A stretch of DNA of 64,000 nt from Sneathiella sedimenti (GTDB lineage Bacteria > Pseudomonadota > Alphaproteobacteria > Sneathiellales > Sneathiellaceae), in assembly GCF_017313765.1 (NCBI RefSeq), contig NZ_JAFLNC010000005.1, positions 62,001-126,000 of the forward strand, written 5' to 3'. Below the pieces are notes generated by a model, which saw only the letters and a list, made by a program, of their open reading frames with translations, ran no database searches and was not told the DNA's origin. Of the stretch, positions 37,093 through 46,374 are shown in pieces. Each line of letters opens with the position of its first letter. Positions within the stretch are counted from its first letter, which is position 1. The position numbers and the translations under genes were made by a program.

Positions 37093-37112
37093 TCTGCGTG
37101 ATCCCGAACAAG

Positions 37113-37143
37113 AGCCGGAGCGCCTGGCGCCTCCGGCTTTTTT
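37113..37143 (+). terminator. Rho-independent terminator of rpsD
   Basis: AGCCGGAG (37113-37120) and CTCCGGCT (37131-37138) form a perfect stem closing around CGCCTGGCGC, followed by a T run to 37143. It begins 21 bases after the rpsD stop and separates it from the convergent DUF202 gene. Confidence 0.92.
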
Positions 37144-37159
37144 CATGCGCAAAGCCAGG

Positions 37160-37453
37160 TTACAGCCCGCCGTCGCGCTTTTCGTCATTGATGGATTTCC
37201 GGACCCGGCGGTAGTCGGCAAAGCCGATCAACAGCGTCACGACAGCAAGCGCGAGCAGGACCCAGCCGATATGGCTTAGCCAGCGGCTGTCGAGAAACTT
37301 GAGGAGCGCAACCGCCGAGGCGCAAAGCGCAATCGCGGTCTTTACATAGGCCATCAAGGTGCGGCGATTGGCAAGTTCCGTGCGGTGCACAGCCAGCTTG
37401 AAAGTATCGACATTGCGCCGTTCGGTCGCAATTTCTCTCGTATCTCCCGTCAT
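37160..37453 (-). CDS. DUF202-family membrane protein
   Basis: A 97-residue protein with TERRNVDTFKLAVHRTELANRRTLMAYVKTAIAL, the characteristic Arg/Asn-rich amphipathic start of DUF202 (YidH/YidG family), followed by two or three hydrophobic segments and a short basic tail. The start is ATG 37453; a longer frame adds 16 unconserved residues. Function unknown; inner-membrane location predicted. It lies 78 bases after purN on the same strand. Confidence 0.82.
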   Translation of the reverse strand: MTGDTREIATERRNVDTFKLAVHRTELANRRTLMAYVKTAIALCASAVALLKFLDSRWLSHIGWVLLALAVVTLLIGFADYRRVRKSINDEKRDGGL

Positions 37454-37531
37454 GGGATACGATCCTAGCGCAATTCCAGATATCCGCAAGCCTGCAGACA
37501 TAGCACTGCAAGCCCAACCCAGGCGACGGGT

Positions 37532-38191
37532 CTAGATAGCTTCAAGCTTCGGGTTGATAAGGGAATGGGATTCTTCCTCCGCGCGTTCAATAATTACACG
37601 GGAGCCATGGATTTTTACCCGGTTCTCGGCGACTAGCCTTAATGCGAGCGGGTAAACCCTGTGTTCCTGTTCCAAGATCCGCGCGGCGAGGTCTTCGGGC
37701 GTATCCTCTTGCAGGATCGGAACGGCGGCCTGGGCGATAATCGGCCCGTCATCCATCTCCGGGCGGACGTAATGGACGGTACAGCCGGTGAACCGTGCCC
37801 CGGACTCGATGGCGCGCTCATGCACATGCAATCCCTTGAACGCCGGAAGCAGGGACGGATGGATATTGAGAATGCGGTCACGCCAGCGGTTGACGAAATC
37901 CGCAGTCAATAACCGCATGAACCCGGCGAGGCAAATCAGGTCGATATTCAAATCCGTCAGATATTGCGTGATTTCCGCCTCGAATTCCTCGCGGACACTA
38001 TAATCGCGATGATCGATCGTGCGCGTCGGGATGCTGTTCTCGGCGGCGAACTTCAGCCCGGCGGCTTCAAGGTTGTTGGAGAGTACGCACGTGATCTCGG
38101 CCGGAAAATCCGGCATCTGGCACGCCCGGACAAGGGACTGCATATTGGTCCCCCTTGACGAGATAAAGACCGCTACTTTCAGTTTTGCCAA
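37532..38191 (-). CDS. purN: Phosphoribosylglycinamide formyltransferase (GART)
   Basis: This 219-residue enzyme transfers a formyl group from 10-formyl-THF to glycinamide ribonucleotide in purine synthesis. The catalytic set is present: Asn and His in [20 protein letters not shown] and Asp in [14 protein letters not shown]; the N terminus [16 protein letters not shown] binds phosphate. It overlaps purM by 13 bases, so the two are coupled, the standard purMN arrangement. Confidence 0.97.
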   Translation of the reverse strand: MAKLKVAVFISSRGTNMQSLVRACQMPDFPAEITCVLSNNLEAAGLKFAAENSIPTRTIDHRDYSVREEFEAEITQYLTDLNIDLICLAGFMRLLTADFVNRWRDRILNIHPSLLPAFKGLHVHERAIESGARFTGCTVHYVRPEMDDGPIIAQAAVPILQEDTPEDLAARILEQEHRVYPLALRLVAENRVKIHGSRVIIERAEEESHSLINPKLEAI

Positions 38192-39261
38192 TTTTCTTCC
38201 AACCCATTAATGATGACCTGTTCCGCGCCGTCATCGCAGGCGATGAGTTCCCCGACCCGGTAGACTGTCTCGCCGGCGGCCGTCAGCATCGCCGCGGCGG
38301 CATCGGCCCGGTCGGCCGGCACGACAACCACCATCCCGAGACCGCAGTTGAAAGTTGTGGCAAGCTCGCGCGGGGCGATATTACCGAGCTCCGCGAGCCA
38401 TTTGAACAGCGGCGGGAGGGACCAGCCGTTGATATCGATCTGCGCCGCCAGCTGCCGGGGCAGCACGCGCGGAATATTCTCATACAGGCCACCACCGGTG
38501 ATATGGGAGAGGGCGCGGATATGGCCGGCACGCACCGCTTCAAGGCAGCTTTTCACATAGATCCGCGTCGGCTCGATCAGCGCATCGCCGAGCGTAATCG
38601 TCTCATCGAACGGGGCGGGGGCCGCATAGTCGAGATTGAAGTCCGCGACAATTCTGCGTACCAGCGAAAAGCCGTTTGAATGCAAACCGGAAGAGGCAAG
38701 GCCAAGCAGCACATCGCCTTCCTGCAAATTGTCGGCCTTTAGAAGCTGTTCGCGTTCCACCGCACCGACGGTAAAGCCCGCGAGGTCATAGTCTCCCTTG
38801 GCATACATGCCCGGCATTTCCGCTGTCTCGCCGCCGATCAACGCACATCCGGCCTGTTTGCAGCCCTCGGCGATGCCCGCGACGATATCGCGCGCCGCCG
38901 CCACATCAAGACCACCGGTCGCGAAGTAATCCAGGAAAAAGAGCGGTTCCGCCCCTTGCACGACCAGGTCATTGACGCACATGGCCACCAGATCGATGCC
39001 GACGGTATCATGACGGTTCATGTCGATGGCAATTTTCAGCTTGGTCCCGACGCCATCCGTCGCGGAAACAAGAAGCGGGTCCTTGAACCCTGCCGCGCGG
39101 GGATCGAATATGGCGCCAAAACCGCCCAAATCCGCGTCTGCGCCGGATCTCCGGGTGGCGGCGGCGAGGGGCTTTATGGCCTCAACCAGTGAGGTACCGG
39201 CCACAATATCGACACCTGCATCCTTGTAGCTGTAACTTTTTTTGGAGCTATCGGTCTTCAT
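38179..39261 (-). CDS. purM: Phosphoribosylformylglycinamidine cyclo-ligase (AIR synthetase)
   Basis: This 360-residue ATP-using enzyme makes aminoimidazole ribonucleotide. Family features: [12 protein letters not shown] at the start, [49 protein letters not shown] and [17 protein letters not shown], all in order. It leads the purMN operon, with 66 bases to the divergent DUF2066 gene. No PurR or PRPP-linked site is recognised in that gap. Confidence 0.97.
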   Translation of the reverse strand: MKTDSSKKSYSYKDAGVDIVAGTSLVEAIKPLAAATRRSGADADLGGFGAIFDPRAAGFKDPLLVSATDGVGTKLKIAIDMNRHDTVGIDLVAMCVNDLVVQGAEPLFFLDYFATGGLDVAAARDIVAGIAEGCKQAGCALIGGETAEMPGMYAKGDYDLAGFTVGAVEREQLLKADNLQEGDVLLGLASSGLHSNGFSLVRRIVADFNLDYAAPAPFDETITLGDALIEPTRIYVKSCLEAVRAGHIRALSHITGGGLYENIPRVLPRQLAAQIDINGWSLPPLFKWLAELGNIAPRELATTFNCGLGMVVVVPADRADAAAAMLTAAGETVYRVGELIACDDGAEQVIINGLEENWQN

Positions 39262-39327
39262 AAGTTATGCTGCACCCGAATTTATGACTATGATCGGGCC
39301 AACATACTTTTTTTCCAGTGGTTTGCA

Positions 39328-40473
39328 ATGATGGATACACAGCAGCTTCCAATCTTTTCGCGCGTCGTCGCCTCGGTAATTATGGTTTTTTGCCTGATGG
39401 GCAGCGTTTCCGTAAGCCATGCCGCGGATAATTTTTACGTGGTGCGGGACATAGCCGTGGATGAATCAGCCTCTTCGGCCGCGGCGGCCCGGACAATTGC
39501 CGTGCAGAACGGCCAAAAACGGGCGCTCGACACCCTGCTGCGCCGTCTGGTCCCCGAACCGTACTACGCCAGCCTGCCGGTTCTGGATGAGGCGGCGATT
39601 ACGCCCATGGTGGCATCCTTTCAGGTCTCCAATGAGCGCACCTCGGCAAAACGCTATCTCGCGGACCTGACCTATGAGTTCAAGCGCGACGATATCCGCA
39701 GGCTGCTGCGCGCCAATATGCTGCCTTTTTCCGAATCCATCGGCAAGCCGGTCGTTGTCCTGCCGGTCTTCCTGGTCGATGACCGCGCCAATCTGTGGGA
39801 TTACCCCAATCCCTGGCGAACGGTCTGGGTAGATATTATCGATTATGGATTGCGCCCACAGGAACCGGACAGCCTTCGCGATGCCTGGGCCCAACCACTG
39901 CTGCGCCCGGTCATTGTCCCGGCCGGCAATGTTGAGGACATGAAGACCATTACCGCCCGGCAGGCGTTGGCCATGGATACGGCCGCGCTAGAAAAGCTGC
40001 GGAAAGATCATGGGGCCGCCGAAGTCCAGGTCATCAGCGCGCGCCTGCGCACCGATGCGGACGGGACCCTGCTGCTTGACGTGACCCGGAACGTGGTTGG
40101 CCAGACGGCACCGGCAGCTGAGCAGACCTACAAGGGAAGCGAGGATGAGGAAGGGCTGATGCAAAGCGTCGTCTTCGATTTGCTGGCGCGGATACAGGAG
40201 GACTGGAAACGGCAGAATGTTCTTGATTTCAGTGTCGAGAACACCCTCGCTGTCACCACCAGAATTTCCAGCCTGCCGGACTGGCTCGCCCTGCAGGATA
40301 AGGTCACGAAACTTGCCGCCGTCAACAACACAAAGGTCAAGGATCTCACGGTCGAGAGCGCGTTTTGGCATATTACCTTTGTTGGCGAGATGGACCAGTT
40401 GATTACGGCGCTTGCCCAGCTGGACCTTGCGCTGGTGGATCAGGGCGGCTATTGGACACTCAATCAAAAATAG
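39328..40473 (+). CDS. DUF2066 domain protein, exported
   Basis: The 381-residue protein has a signal peptide (hydrophobic stretch about residues 13-28, cleavage near SHAAD) and then VVRDIAVDESASSAAAARTIAVQNGQKRALDTLLRRLVP, the conserved core of DUF2066. A second half (about residues 210-375) contains the repeat-like ISSLPDWLALQDKVTKLAAV. DUF2066 proteins are periplasmic and of unknown role, often next to purMN and hdaA, as here. The start could be either of two adjacent ATGs (39328 or 39331). Confidence 0.82.
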   Translation: MMDTQQLPIFSRVVASVIMVFCLMGSVSVSHAADNFYVVRDIAVDESASSAAAARTIAVQNGQKRALDTLLRRLVPEPYYASLPVLDEAAITPMVASFQVSNERTSAKRYLADLTYEFKRDDIRRLLRANMLPFSESIGKPVVVLPVFLVDDRANLWDYPNPWRTVWVDIIDYGLRPQEPDSLRDAWAQPLLRPVIVPAGNVEDMKTITARQALAMDTAALEKLRKDHGAAEVQVISARLRTDADGTLLLDVTRNVVGQTAPAAEQTYKGSEDEEGLMQSVVFDLLARIQEDWKRQNVLDFSVENTLAVTTRISSLPDWLALQDKVTKLAAVNNTKVKDLTVESAFWHITFVGEMDQLITALAQLDLALVDQGGYWTLNQK

Positions 40474-40509
40474 CTGTTCAGTTATTGAGTTTATTTAATA
40501 AATCAGGGT

Positions 40510-41067
40510 TTGGACTCAAGCTTGAATATTCCCAATACGATTACACTGATTCGCATGATGCTGGTGCCGGTTATTGTCTGGCTGATCCTCGCCAACCAGA
40601 TGTACGCCGCCTTCATTGCATTTTTGGTGGCCGGCGTTTCTGACGCGCTTGACGGTCTGATCGCCAAGCAGTTCAATCTGGTAACACCGCTCGGCACCTA
40701 TCTTGATCCTCTCGCGGACAAGATATTGCTGGTCTCCATCTATGTCACGCTGGGCATACAGCAGGACCTGCCAAGCTGGCTTGTCATCCTCGTTGTCAGT
40801 CGCGATATCCTGATCGTCGGCGCGATCCTCCTGTCCTTCCTGCTGGCGCTGAAACTGGCCATCGTGCCGTCAATGCTCAGCAAGCTGAATACCTTCTGCC
40901 AGATTATCCTGGCGGCGATCGTCCTTGGGGACAAGGGGTTGCAGACGGGATACGCCGACGCAATTGAACTTATTGTCTATATCGTGGCATTGACGACAGT
41001 GCTTTCAGGGCTAACCTATATCCTGCAATGGTCACGACAGAATAGCGAGAAGGCACAGAACACATGA
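40510..41067 (+). CDS. CDP-alcohol phosphatidyltransferase family protein
   Basis: The 185-residue membrane enzyme has IPNTITLIRMMLVPVIVWL and the CDP-alcohol motif SDALDGLIAKQFN, then GTYLDPLADK. All Asp/Gly positions are kept, but the usual Arg after Ala is Lys. Members make phosphatidylglycerol phosphate, cardiolipin or related lipids; PgsA-like is the nearest pattern. The start is uncertain: TTG 40510 is used here, TTG 40522 is the alternative, and neither has a well-spaced ribosome site. It is coupled to the PerM gene by an ATGA overlap. Confidence 0.83.
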   Translation: MDSSLNIPNTITLIRMMLVPVIVWLILANQMYAAFIAFLVAGVSDALDGLIAKQFNLVTPLGTYLDPLADKILLVSIYVTLGIQQDLPSWLVILVVSRDILIVGAILLSFLLALKLAIVPSMLSKLNTFCQIILAAIVLGDKGLQTGYADAIELIVYIVALTTVLSGLTYILQWSRQNSEKAQNT

Positions 41068-42155
41068 CGTTGAAGCAACATATGAGATTCTGGGCCATTG
41101 CCCTCGTTGTCTTTATCATTTTTCTGGTGTTGCTCAGTAATATTCTGCTGCCATTCGTGCTTGGCATGGCGGTGGCCTATTTTCTCGATCCCGTTGCGGA
41201 CCGGATGGAAAATGCGGGTCTGAACAGGACGGCCGCCACGGCGATCATTATCGGCCTGTTCGTGATCCTCGCCATTCTCATCATTATGCTTCTGGTGCCG
41301 GTCATTATCGAGCAGTTCCTCGGCCTTCTGAACAATCTGCCGGGATATTACCAGAGCCTGCATGACTTCTTCCTGCCGATCATCGACCGGTTTGTCGATA
41401 TCCCGGCGTACCAGCAGAGCGAGGAGTTCAAGAAAACCATCGGCCAGTATATGGGCGAGGTGGTCAAGGGGCTCGGCACTCTGTCGAAAAACATTGTCGG
41501 CGGCGGGCTCGCGGTGGTCAACATGGTCACGCTCCTGGTCATTACCCCGGTGGTCGCCTTTTATCTCCTCCGGGACTGGGACCATATCGTTGACCGGATC
41601 GACAGCTGGCTGCCACGCAAAAAGGCAGGACAGATTCGCATGCTGGCGGGACAGATTGACGATGTGCTAGCCGGCTTCGTGCGGGGTCAATCGACGGTGT
41701 GCCTGTTGCTTGCTATCTATTACGGGATCGCGTTGATGGCCTCAGGCCTTGAATTCGGACTGGTCATCGGGATTGTGACCGGCCTGATTTCCTTCATTCC
41801 CTTCGTTGGCGCAATTATCGGCTTTGTCGCTTCCGTCGGGGTGGCGCTGGTCCAGTTCTGGCCGGATGCCCTCATGATCGGCATTGTCGGGGCTATTTTC
41901 GTTGTCGGGCAGATCCTCGAAGGCTATGTGCTGACCCCCAATCTGGTGGGCGAAAAAGTGGGGCTGCATCCGGTCTGGGTCATGTTCGGCCTGCTCGCGG
42001 GCGGCAGCCTGTTCGGCTTTGTCGGGGTGCTGATAGCCATCCCCATGGCGGCCGTGGTCGGGGTCCTCAGCCGTTTTGCGATTGACCAGTATCTGCAAAG
42101 CCCGCTCTATGGCGCGCCGCCACCGGTCGATCCGGACAGTGCACCAGAGGATTAA
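41064..42155 (+). CDS. AI-2E/PerM family membrane transporter
   Basis: This 363-residue protein has about eight helices in the AI-2E family pattern: LLSNILLPFVLGMAVAYFLDPVADRMENAGLNR at the start and VKSQ-like FVRGQSTVCLLLAIYYGIAL, then EGYVLTPNLVGEKVGLHPVWVMFGLLAGGSLFGFVGVLIAIPMAA. It may export a small solute or ion; family members include an AI-2 exporter and Na+/H+ antiporters. It sits in the conserved alphaproteobacterial order CDP-alcohol transferase - PerM - hdaA. Confidence 0.91.
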   Translation: MTLKQHMRFWAIALVVFIIFLVLLSNILLPFVLGMAVAYFLDPVADRMENAGLNRTAATAIIIGLFVILAILIIMLLVPVIIEQFLGLLNNLPGYYQSLHDFFLPIIDRFVDIPAYQQSEEFKKTIGQYMGEVVKGLGTLSKNIVGGGLAVVNMVTLLVITPVVAFYLLRDWDHIVDRIDSWLPRKKAGQIRMLAGQIDDVLAGFVRGQSTVCLLLAIYYGIALMASGLEFGLVIGIVTGLISFIPFVGAIIGFVASVGVALVQFWPDALMIGIVGAIFVVGQILEGYVLTPNLVGEKVGLHPVWVMFGLLAGGSLFGFVGVLIAIPMAAVVGVLSRFAIDQYLQSPLYGAPPPVDPDSAPED

Positions 42156-42156
42156 G

Positions 42157-42831
42157 ATGCAGCCCGCTCAAATTCCAATGAATTTCCAGTTTCGCGCCGC
42201 CACGGGCCGGGAAGATTTCCTGGTGACACCGGCGAATGAGGACGCGGTGGCCTGGATCGATAAATGGCCCGACTGGCCGATGCGGTCCCTTCTTCTGGTG
42301 GGGCCGTCCGGGTCCGGCAAGACCCATCTCGCCCATGTCTGGCAGACACGGAATGACGCCGTAATAATCGACGCGCACCAGCTTGACCACCTCGGCATAG
42401 AGGACATCAGCCGCCTCGCGGCCGGACCGCTGGTTATTGAAAATACCGGGCCGGGGCTGAGGGAAGAGATATTGTTTCATCTGTTCAATCTTGTGCAGGA
42501 AAAGGGCGGCAGCCTGCTGTTCACCGCGACCGCGCCGCCGGGCGCCTGGGGCCTGACGCTCGCCGATCTCTCCTCCCGCCTCGGGACGGTGCCCATCGCC
42601 CGCATTGACGAACCCGATGATGCGCTGTTTGCAGCACTCGTCGTGAAGCTTTTTTCCGACAGGCAGCTTGCCGTCACGCCGGATGTCGTCCAATATATCG
42701 TTCAGCGCCTGGAACGGTCATTTGCCGCGGCCCGGCGCTTTGTGATGCGCCTCGATAACAGCGCGCTTGCCGAAAAACGAAAAATAACGATTTCGCTGCT
42801 CCGCGAAGTCTTCAAGGAAGAGCAAGGGTAG
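42157..42831 (+). CDS. hdaA: DnaA-related regulator HdaA
   Basis: A 224-residue AAA+ protein with Walker A LLVGPSGSGKTHLAHVWQ and the DnaA-like N terminus QIPMNFQFRAATGREDFLVTPANEDAV. It lacks DnaA's DNA-binding domain IV. HdaA works with the replication clamp to make DnaA hydrolyse its ATP, preventing re-initiation. The Walker B region (LAAGPLVIENTG) is degenerate, as in many HdaA proteins. ATG 42157 follows the PerM stop by one base. In Caulobacter and relatives it lies close to the ppk region, as seen here. Confidence 0.93.
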   Translation: MQPAQIPMNFQFRAATGREDFLVTPANEDAVAWIDKWPDWPMRSLLLVGPSGSGKTHLAHVWQTRNDAVIIDAHQLDHLGIEDISRLAAGPLVIENTGPGLREEILFHLFNLVQEKGGSLLFTATAPPGAWGLTLADLSSRLGTVPIARIDEPDDALFAALVVKLFSDRQLAVTPDVVQYIVQRLERSFAAARRFVMRLDNSALAEKRKITISLLREVFKEEQG

Positions 42832-42835
42832 AATA

Positions 42836-43615
42836 ATGGATTTAGGAATTTCAGGGAAATGGGCGATTGTCTGCGCCTCCAGCAAGGGACTGGGACGCGG
42901 CTGTGCGGAGGCCTTGGCTGCCGAAGGTGTTAATCTCGTGATTACCGCAAGAACCCAAAGCACATTGGGGGAAACCGCCAATCATATCCGCGCGCAGTCG
43001 TCGGTAGAGGTGAAGGCGATTGCGGGCGACATCACCACGCCGGACGGACGGGCGGAAGTTTTGGAAGCCTGCCCGGAGCCGGACATCCTGATCAATAATG
43101 CCGGCGGCCCACCTCCCGGCGATTTCCATGACTGGACCCTCGATGACTGGCAGAAGGCGCTGAATGCCAACATGCTGACCCCGATCGAGCTGATCAAGGC
43201 CACGGTTGACGGGATGCGGGCGCGCAAGTTCGGCCGCATTATCAACATCACCTCAAGCGCGGTGAAGGCGCCGATCGACATTCTCGGTCTGTCCAATGGC
43301 GCGCGCGCAGGGCTGACCGGTTTCGTCGCCGGCATTGCCCGCAAGACCGTGGTCGATAACGTGACCATCAATGCGCTGTTGCCGGGACCTTTCGATACGG
43401 ATCGCCTGCGCGGTAATTTCGAGGCTGTCTCCAAGGCGAGCGGCCGCTCCATTGAGGAAATCCGCAAAGAACGCGCCGCCGGCAATCCCGCGGGGCGTTT
43501 TGGCACGGCGGAAGAGTTCGGGGCGGCCTGCGCCTTTCTCTGCAGCGATAAGGCAGGCTATATCACCGGCCAGAATATATTATTGGATGGTGGCGCGTTC
43601 CCGGGTACATTATAG
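42836..43615 (+). CDS. Short-chain dehydrogenase/reductase, catalytic Tyr and Lys missing
   Basis: This 259-residue SDR has cofactor motif CASSKGLGRGCAEAL (residues 13-27) and LINNAGG, and Ser140-Ser141 in INITSS. At the place of the catalytic YxxxK it reads LSNGAR (Ser153 and Arg157), so the proton donor and the nicotinamide-binding Lys are both changed. A subset of 3-oxoacyl-ACP-reductase-like SDRs has this sequence. It may be a non-catalytic or altered enzyme. The C-terminal GQNILLDGGAFPGT is normal. Four bases after hdaA, so it is probably co-transcribed. Confidence 0.88.
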   Translation: MDLGISGKWAIVCASSKGLGRGCAEALAAEGVNLVITARTQSTLGETANHIRAQSSVEVKAIAGDITTPDGRAEVLEACPEPDILINNAGGPPPGDFHDWTLDDWQKALNANMLTPIELIKATVDGMRARKFGRIINITSSAVKAPIDILGLSNGARAGLTGFVAGIARKTVVDNVTINALLPGPFDTDRLRGNFEAVSKASGRSIEEIRKERAAGNPAGRFGTAEEFGAACAFLCSDKAGYITGQNILLDGGAFPGTL

Positions 43616-43642
43616 GACGCTTAATCAGCCGGAGAATATTTC

Positions 43643-44071
43643 ATGCGATATTCCTTTACAGTCCTGAGCCTTCTGGTCGCGGTTTTCTTCACTGCGACAA
43701 CGGCCCGCGCGGAAGTCACCGGCGTCTGGTCAACCGTTGAAGGAAAAAGCCACGTCAAAATAGAACCTTGCGGCGACAAGCTATGCGGCAAGATTATCTG
43801 GCTTAAGGAGCCGCTGACGGATAAGAAAATTGCTAAGACAGACATCAAGAACGAGGATGTCAATCTGCGCGGCCAGCCTATTAACGGCCTGGAAATCCTG
43901 AAGGGTTTTGTTCCGGACGGCGACAATGAATGGGACGACGGCACGATCTACAACCCGGAGGACGGCAAGACCTATTCCTCCTCCATGACCCTGGTGAAAC
44001 CCGATACGCTAGAGGTAAAAGGGTGTGTCGTAATGTTCTGCAAGACCCAGACCTGGACGAAGGTGCAATAA
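43643..44071 (+). CDS. DUF2147 domain protein, exported
   Basis: A 142-residue secreted protein: a signal peptide ends near TTARAE, and the mature part is EVTGVWSTVEGKSHVKIEPCGDKLCGKIIWL with later DGTIYNPEDGKTYSSSMTL and CVVMFCKTQTW, the DUF2147 pattern (beta-barrel, lipocalin-like). Four Cys at conserved positions could form two disulfides. Family role unknown; in several bacteria it is linked to storage polymer or lipid metabolism. Upstream of ppk, but with 119 bases between. Confidence 0.87.
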   Translation: MRYSFTVLSLLVAVFFTATTARAEVTGVWSTVEGKSHVKIEPCGDKLCGKIIWLKEPLTDKKIAKTDIKNEDVNLRGQPINGLEILKGFVPDGDNEWDDGTIYNPEDGKTYSSSMTLVKPDTLEVKGCVVMFCKTQTWTKVQ

Positions 44072-44190
44072 GCTTTCGCGTCTAAAAAAAGGAAAATACG
44101 CCGATAAAGCATGCATATTGTCATAATTTGTTGATGTAAGTCCTATATCATTCATTGGGAATGATAGCCGCGAATGGAACAGAATTAACG

Positions 44191-46338
44191 ATGTCGACAA
44201 ATATTGAACCTGCGGTTTCCACCGCGACAGACCTCCTCAGCAGCCCGGAACGCTTTATCAACCGGGAGCTTTCCTGGCTGTCGTTTAACTGGCGGGTTCT
44301 GGAGGAATCGGCGAATACGGCCCATCCATTATTTGAACGGCTTCGCTTCCTGTCGATCTCCGCGGCAAATCTCGACGAATTCTACATGGTACGTGTGGCC
44401 GGCCTTTGGGGCCAGATCAAGGCCAACATCAAGACCCTCAGCGATGACGGACTCACCCCGGCGCAGCAGCTGGAGGAGGTGGACCGCAAGGCCAACAGGC
44501 TGATGGCCGAGCAGACCCTGCAATGGAACCGGCTAACCAAGGAACTCCGTCAGGAAGGGGTTTCCCTCCTGTCCCCAAAGGAACTGACCAAGCAGGAGCG
44601 GGTGTGGCTGGAGGATTATTTCAAGCGGCAGATATATCCGGTCCTGACGCCGATGGCCCTCGATCCGGCGCATCCATTCCCGTTTATCCAGAATCTCGGT
44701 TTCGGGCTGTTTCTGGAACTTGTCCGCAAGGACTCGGAGCGTAACCTGAAAGCGTTGCTTCTCCTGCCGCAGGCCCTCGACCGATTTGTTCGCCTGCCGG
44801 GATCAAAAATCCGCTTTATCAGCCTTGAAAATATTGTGATCCTGTTCCTCGATCATCTCTTCCCCGGCTACAAGGTGGCAAGCAAGGGAATATTCCGCAT
44901 CGTCCGTGACAGCGATATGGAGGTCGAGGAAGAGGCGGAGGATCTGGTCCGTCTGTTTGAAAGCGCCTTGAAACGCCGCCGCCGGGGCAGCGTGATTCGC
45001 CTCAAGGTCGACAAGGAAATGCCGCAGCAGTTTGTCGATTACCTCATCAAGGAACTCGATCTTGACGAACGCGCACTGATTATCAGCGATGGGCTTCTGG
45101 GGCTGGCGGATACGGCCAAGCTGATTACCGCCGACCGGCCCGATCTTTGTTTCATGCCCTATACGCCCCGCTATCCGGAGCGGGTTCGCGACGCGGGCGG
45201 TGATATCTTCTCGGCCATTGGCAACAAGGATTTTATCGTTCATCACCCCTATGAGAGTTTTGACGTGGTCGTTCAGTTCCTGCGGCAGGCCGCGGCGGAC
45301 CCGAACGTGGTCGCCATCAAGCACACCCTCTATCGGACCTCGACGAATTCCCCGGTCATCAAGGCCCTGATTGAGGCAGCGGAATCCGGTAAGTCCGTCA
45401 CCGCGCTGATTGAGCTGAAAGCCCGCTTTGACGAGGAGGCGAATATTCGTTGGGCACGCGACCTGGAACGGGCAGGGGCCCAGGTCATCTATGGCTTTAT
45501 CGACTTGAAGACCCATGCGAAGGTATCCGTCGTTGTTCGCCGCGAAGGCCAGAACCTCAAGACCTACATGCATTACGGAACCGGCAACTACCACCCGATT
45601 ACCGCGACGATCTACTCCGACCTCTCGATGTTCACAACCGATCCGCAGCTCGCGACCGACGTCACCTTGATGTTCAATTACGTGACCGGATACGCCAAGC
45701 CGAAAGGACTGGAAAAGTTGACCCTCTCGCCGTATAGCCTGCGAAACTCTCTGATTGATATGATCGAGGAGGAAATCGAGCACGCAAACGCCGGCCGGCC
45801 AGCATCAATCTGGGCCAAGCTTAATGCCCTTGTCGATCCGAAAATCATTGATGCGCTTTACCGGGCCAGTAACGCCGGTGTCGATATCCGCCTTGTTATT
45901 CGCGGAATCTGCTGCCTGCGGCCCGGCATCAAGGGCATGTCGGAAAATATCCAGGTAAAAAGCATTGTCGGCCGATTCCTTGAGCATTCCCGGATTGTTT
46001 GTTTTGGCAATGGCCATAAAATGCCGTCGGACAAGGCGAAAGTCTTTATTTCCTCGGCCGACTGGATGCAGCGCAGCTTCGACCGGCGGGTCGAAACCCT
46101 CGTGCCCGTCACCAACGAGACGATCCACCGGCAGGTTCTCGACCAGATCATGGTGGTGTGCCTCAAAGACAATCTGCAGAGCTGGAAACTCCTGGAAAAC
46201 GGGGAGTATGAGCGTATTTCTGTCGCGGGAGAACCCTTCTCGGCGCATAATTATTTCATGACGAACCCGTCTTTATCTGGACGTGGCAAGGCTTTGCTTG
46301 TAAAGGAACCTGTACCCAAGCTTGTACCACCAAGCTAG
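44191..46338 (+). CDS. ppk: Polyphosphate kinase 1
   Basis: This 715-residue enzyme makes polyphosphate from ATP. It shows [21 protein letters not shown], the catalytic His region [16 protein letters not shown], a second site [16 protein letters not shown], and the late [16 protein letters not shown] took ATG 44191 (MSTNIEPAV); an ATG at 44161 or a TTG at 44155 would add 10-12 residues and neither has a clear ribosome site. Paired with ppx 36 bases downstream, the usual polyphosphate synthesis/degradation pair. A weak Pho-box-like sequence upstream was not accepted. Confidence 0.96.
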   Translation: MSTNIEPAVSTATDLLSSPERFINRELSWLSFNWRVLEESANTAHPLFERLRFLSISAANLDEFYMVRVAGLWGQIKANIKTLSDDGLTPAQQLEEVDRKANRLMAEQTLQWNRLTKELRQEGVSLLSPKELTKQERVWLEDYFKRQIYPVLTPMALDPAHPFPFIQNLGFGLFLELVRKDSERNLKALLLLPQALDRFVRLPGSKIRFISLENIVILFLDHLFPGYKVASKGIFRIVRDSDMEVEEEAEDLVRLFESALKRRRRGSVIRLKVDKEMPQQFVDYLIKELDLDERALIISDGLLGLADTAKLITADRPDLCFMPYTPRYPERVRDAGGDIFSAIGNKDFIVHHPYESFDVVVQFLRQAAADPNVVAIKHTLYRTSTNSPVIKALIEAAESGKSVTALIELKARFDEEANIRWARDLERAGAQVIYGFIDLKTHAKVSVVVRREGQNLKTYMHYGTGNYHPITATIYSDLSMFTTDPQLATDVTLMFNYVTGYAKPKGLEKLTLSPYSLRNSLIDMIEEEIEHANAGRPASIWAKLNALVDPKIIDALYRASNAGVDIRLVIRGICCLRPGIKGMSENIQVKSIVGRFLEHSRIVCFGNGHKMPSDKAKVFISSADWMQRSFDRRVETLVPVTNETIHRQVLDQIMVVCLKDNLQSWKLLENGEYERISVAGEPFSAHNYFMTNPSLSGRGKALLVKEPVPKLVPPS

Positions 46339-46374
46339 AAATTTAGGTTTTCGTATTCCAGGTGTAAGGGTTTC

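Noticed and set aside
44101-44160. Pho-box-like TTGTCATAATTTGTTGAT ahead of ppk
   Set aside because: The first half resembles CTGTCAT, but the second half at the required 11-base step matches at only three of seven positions.
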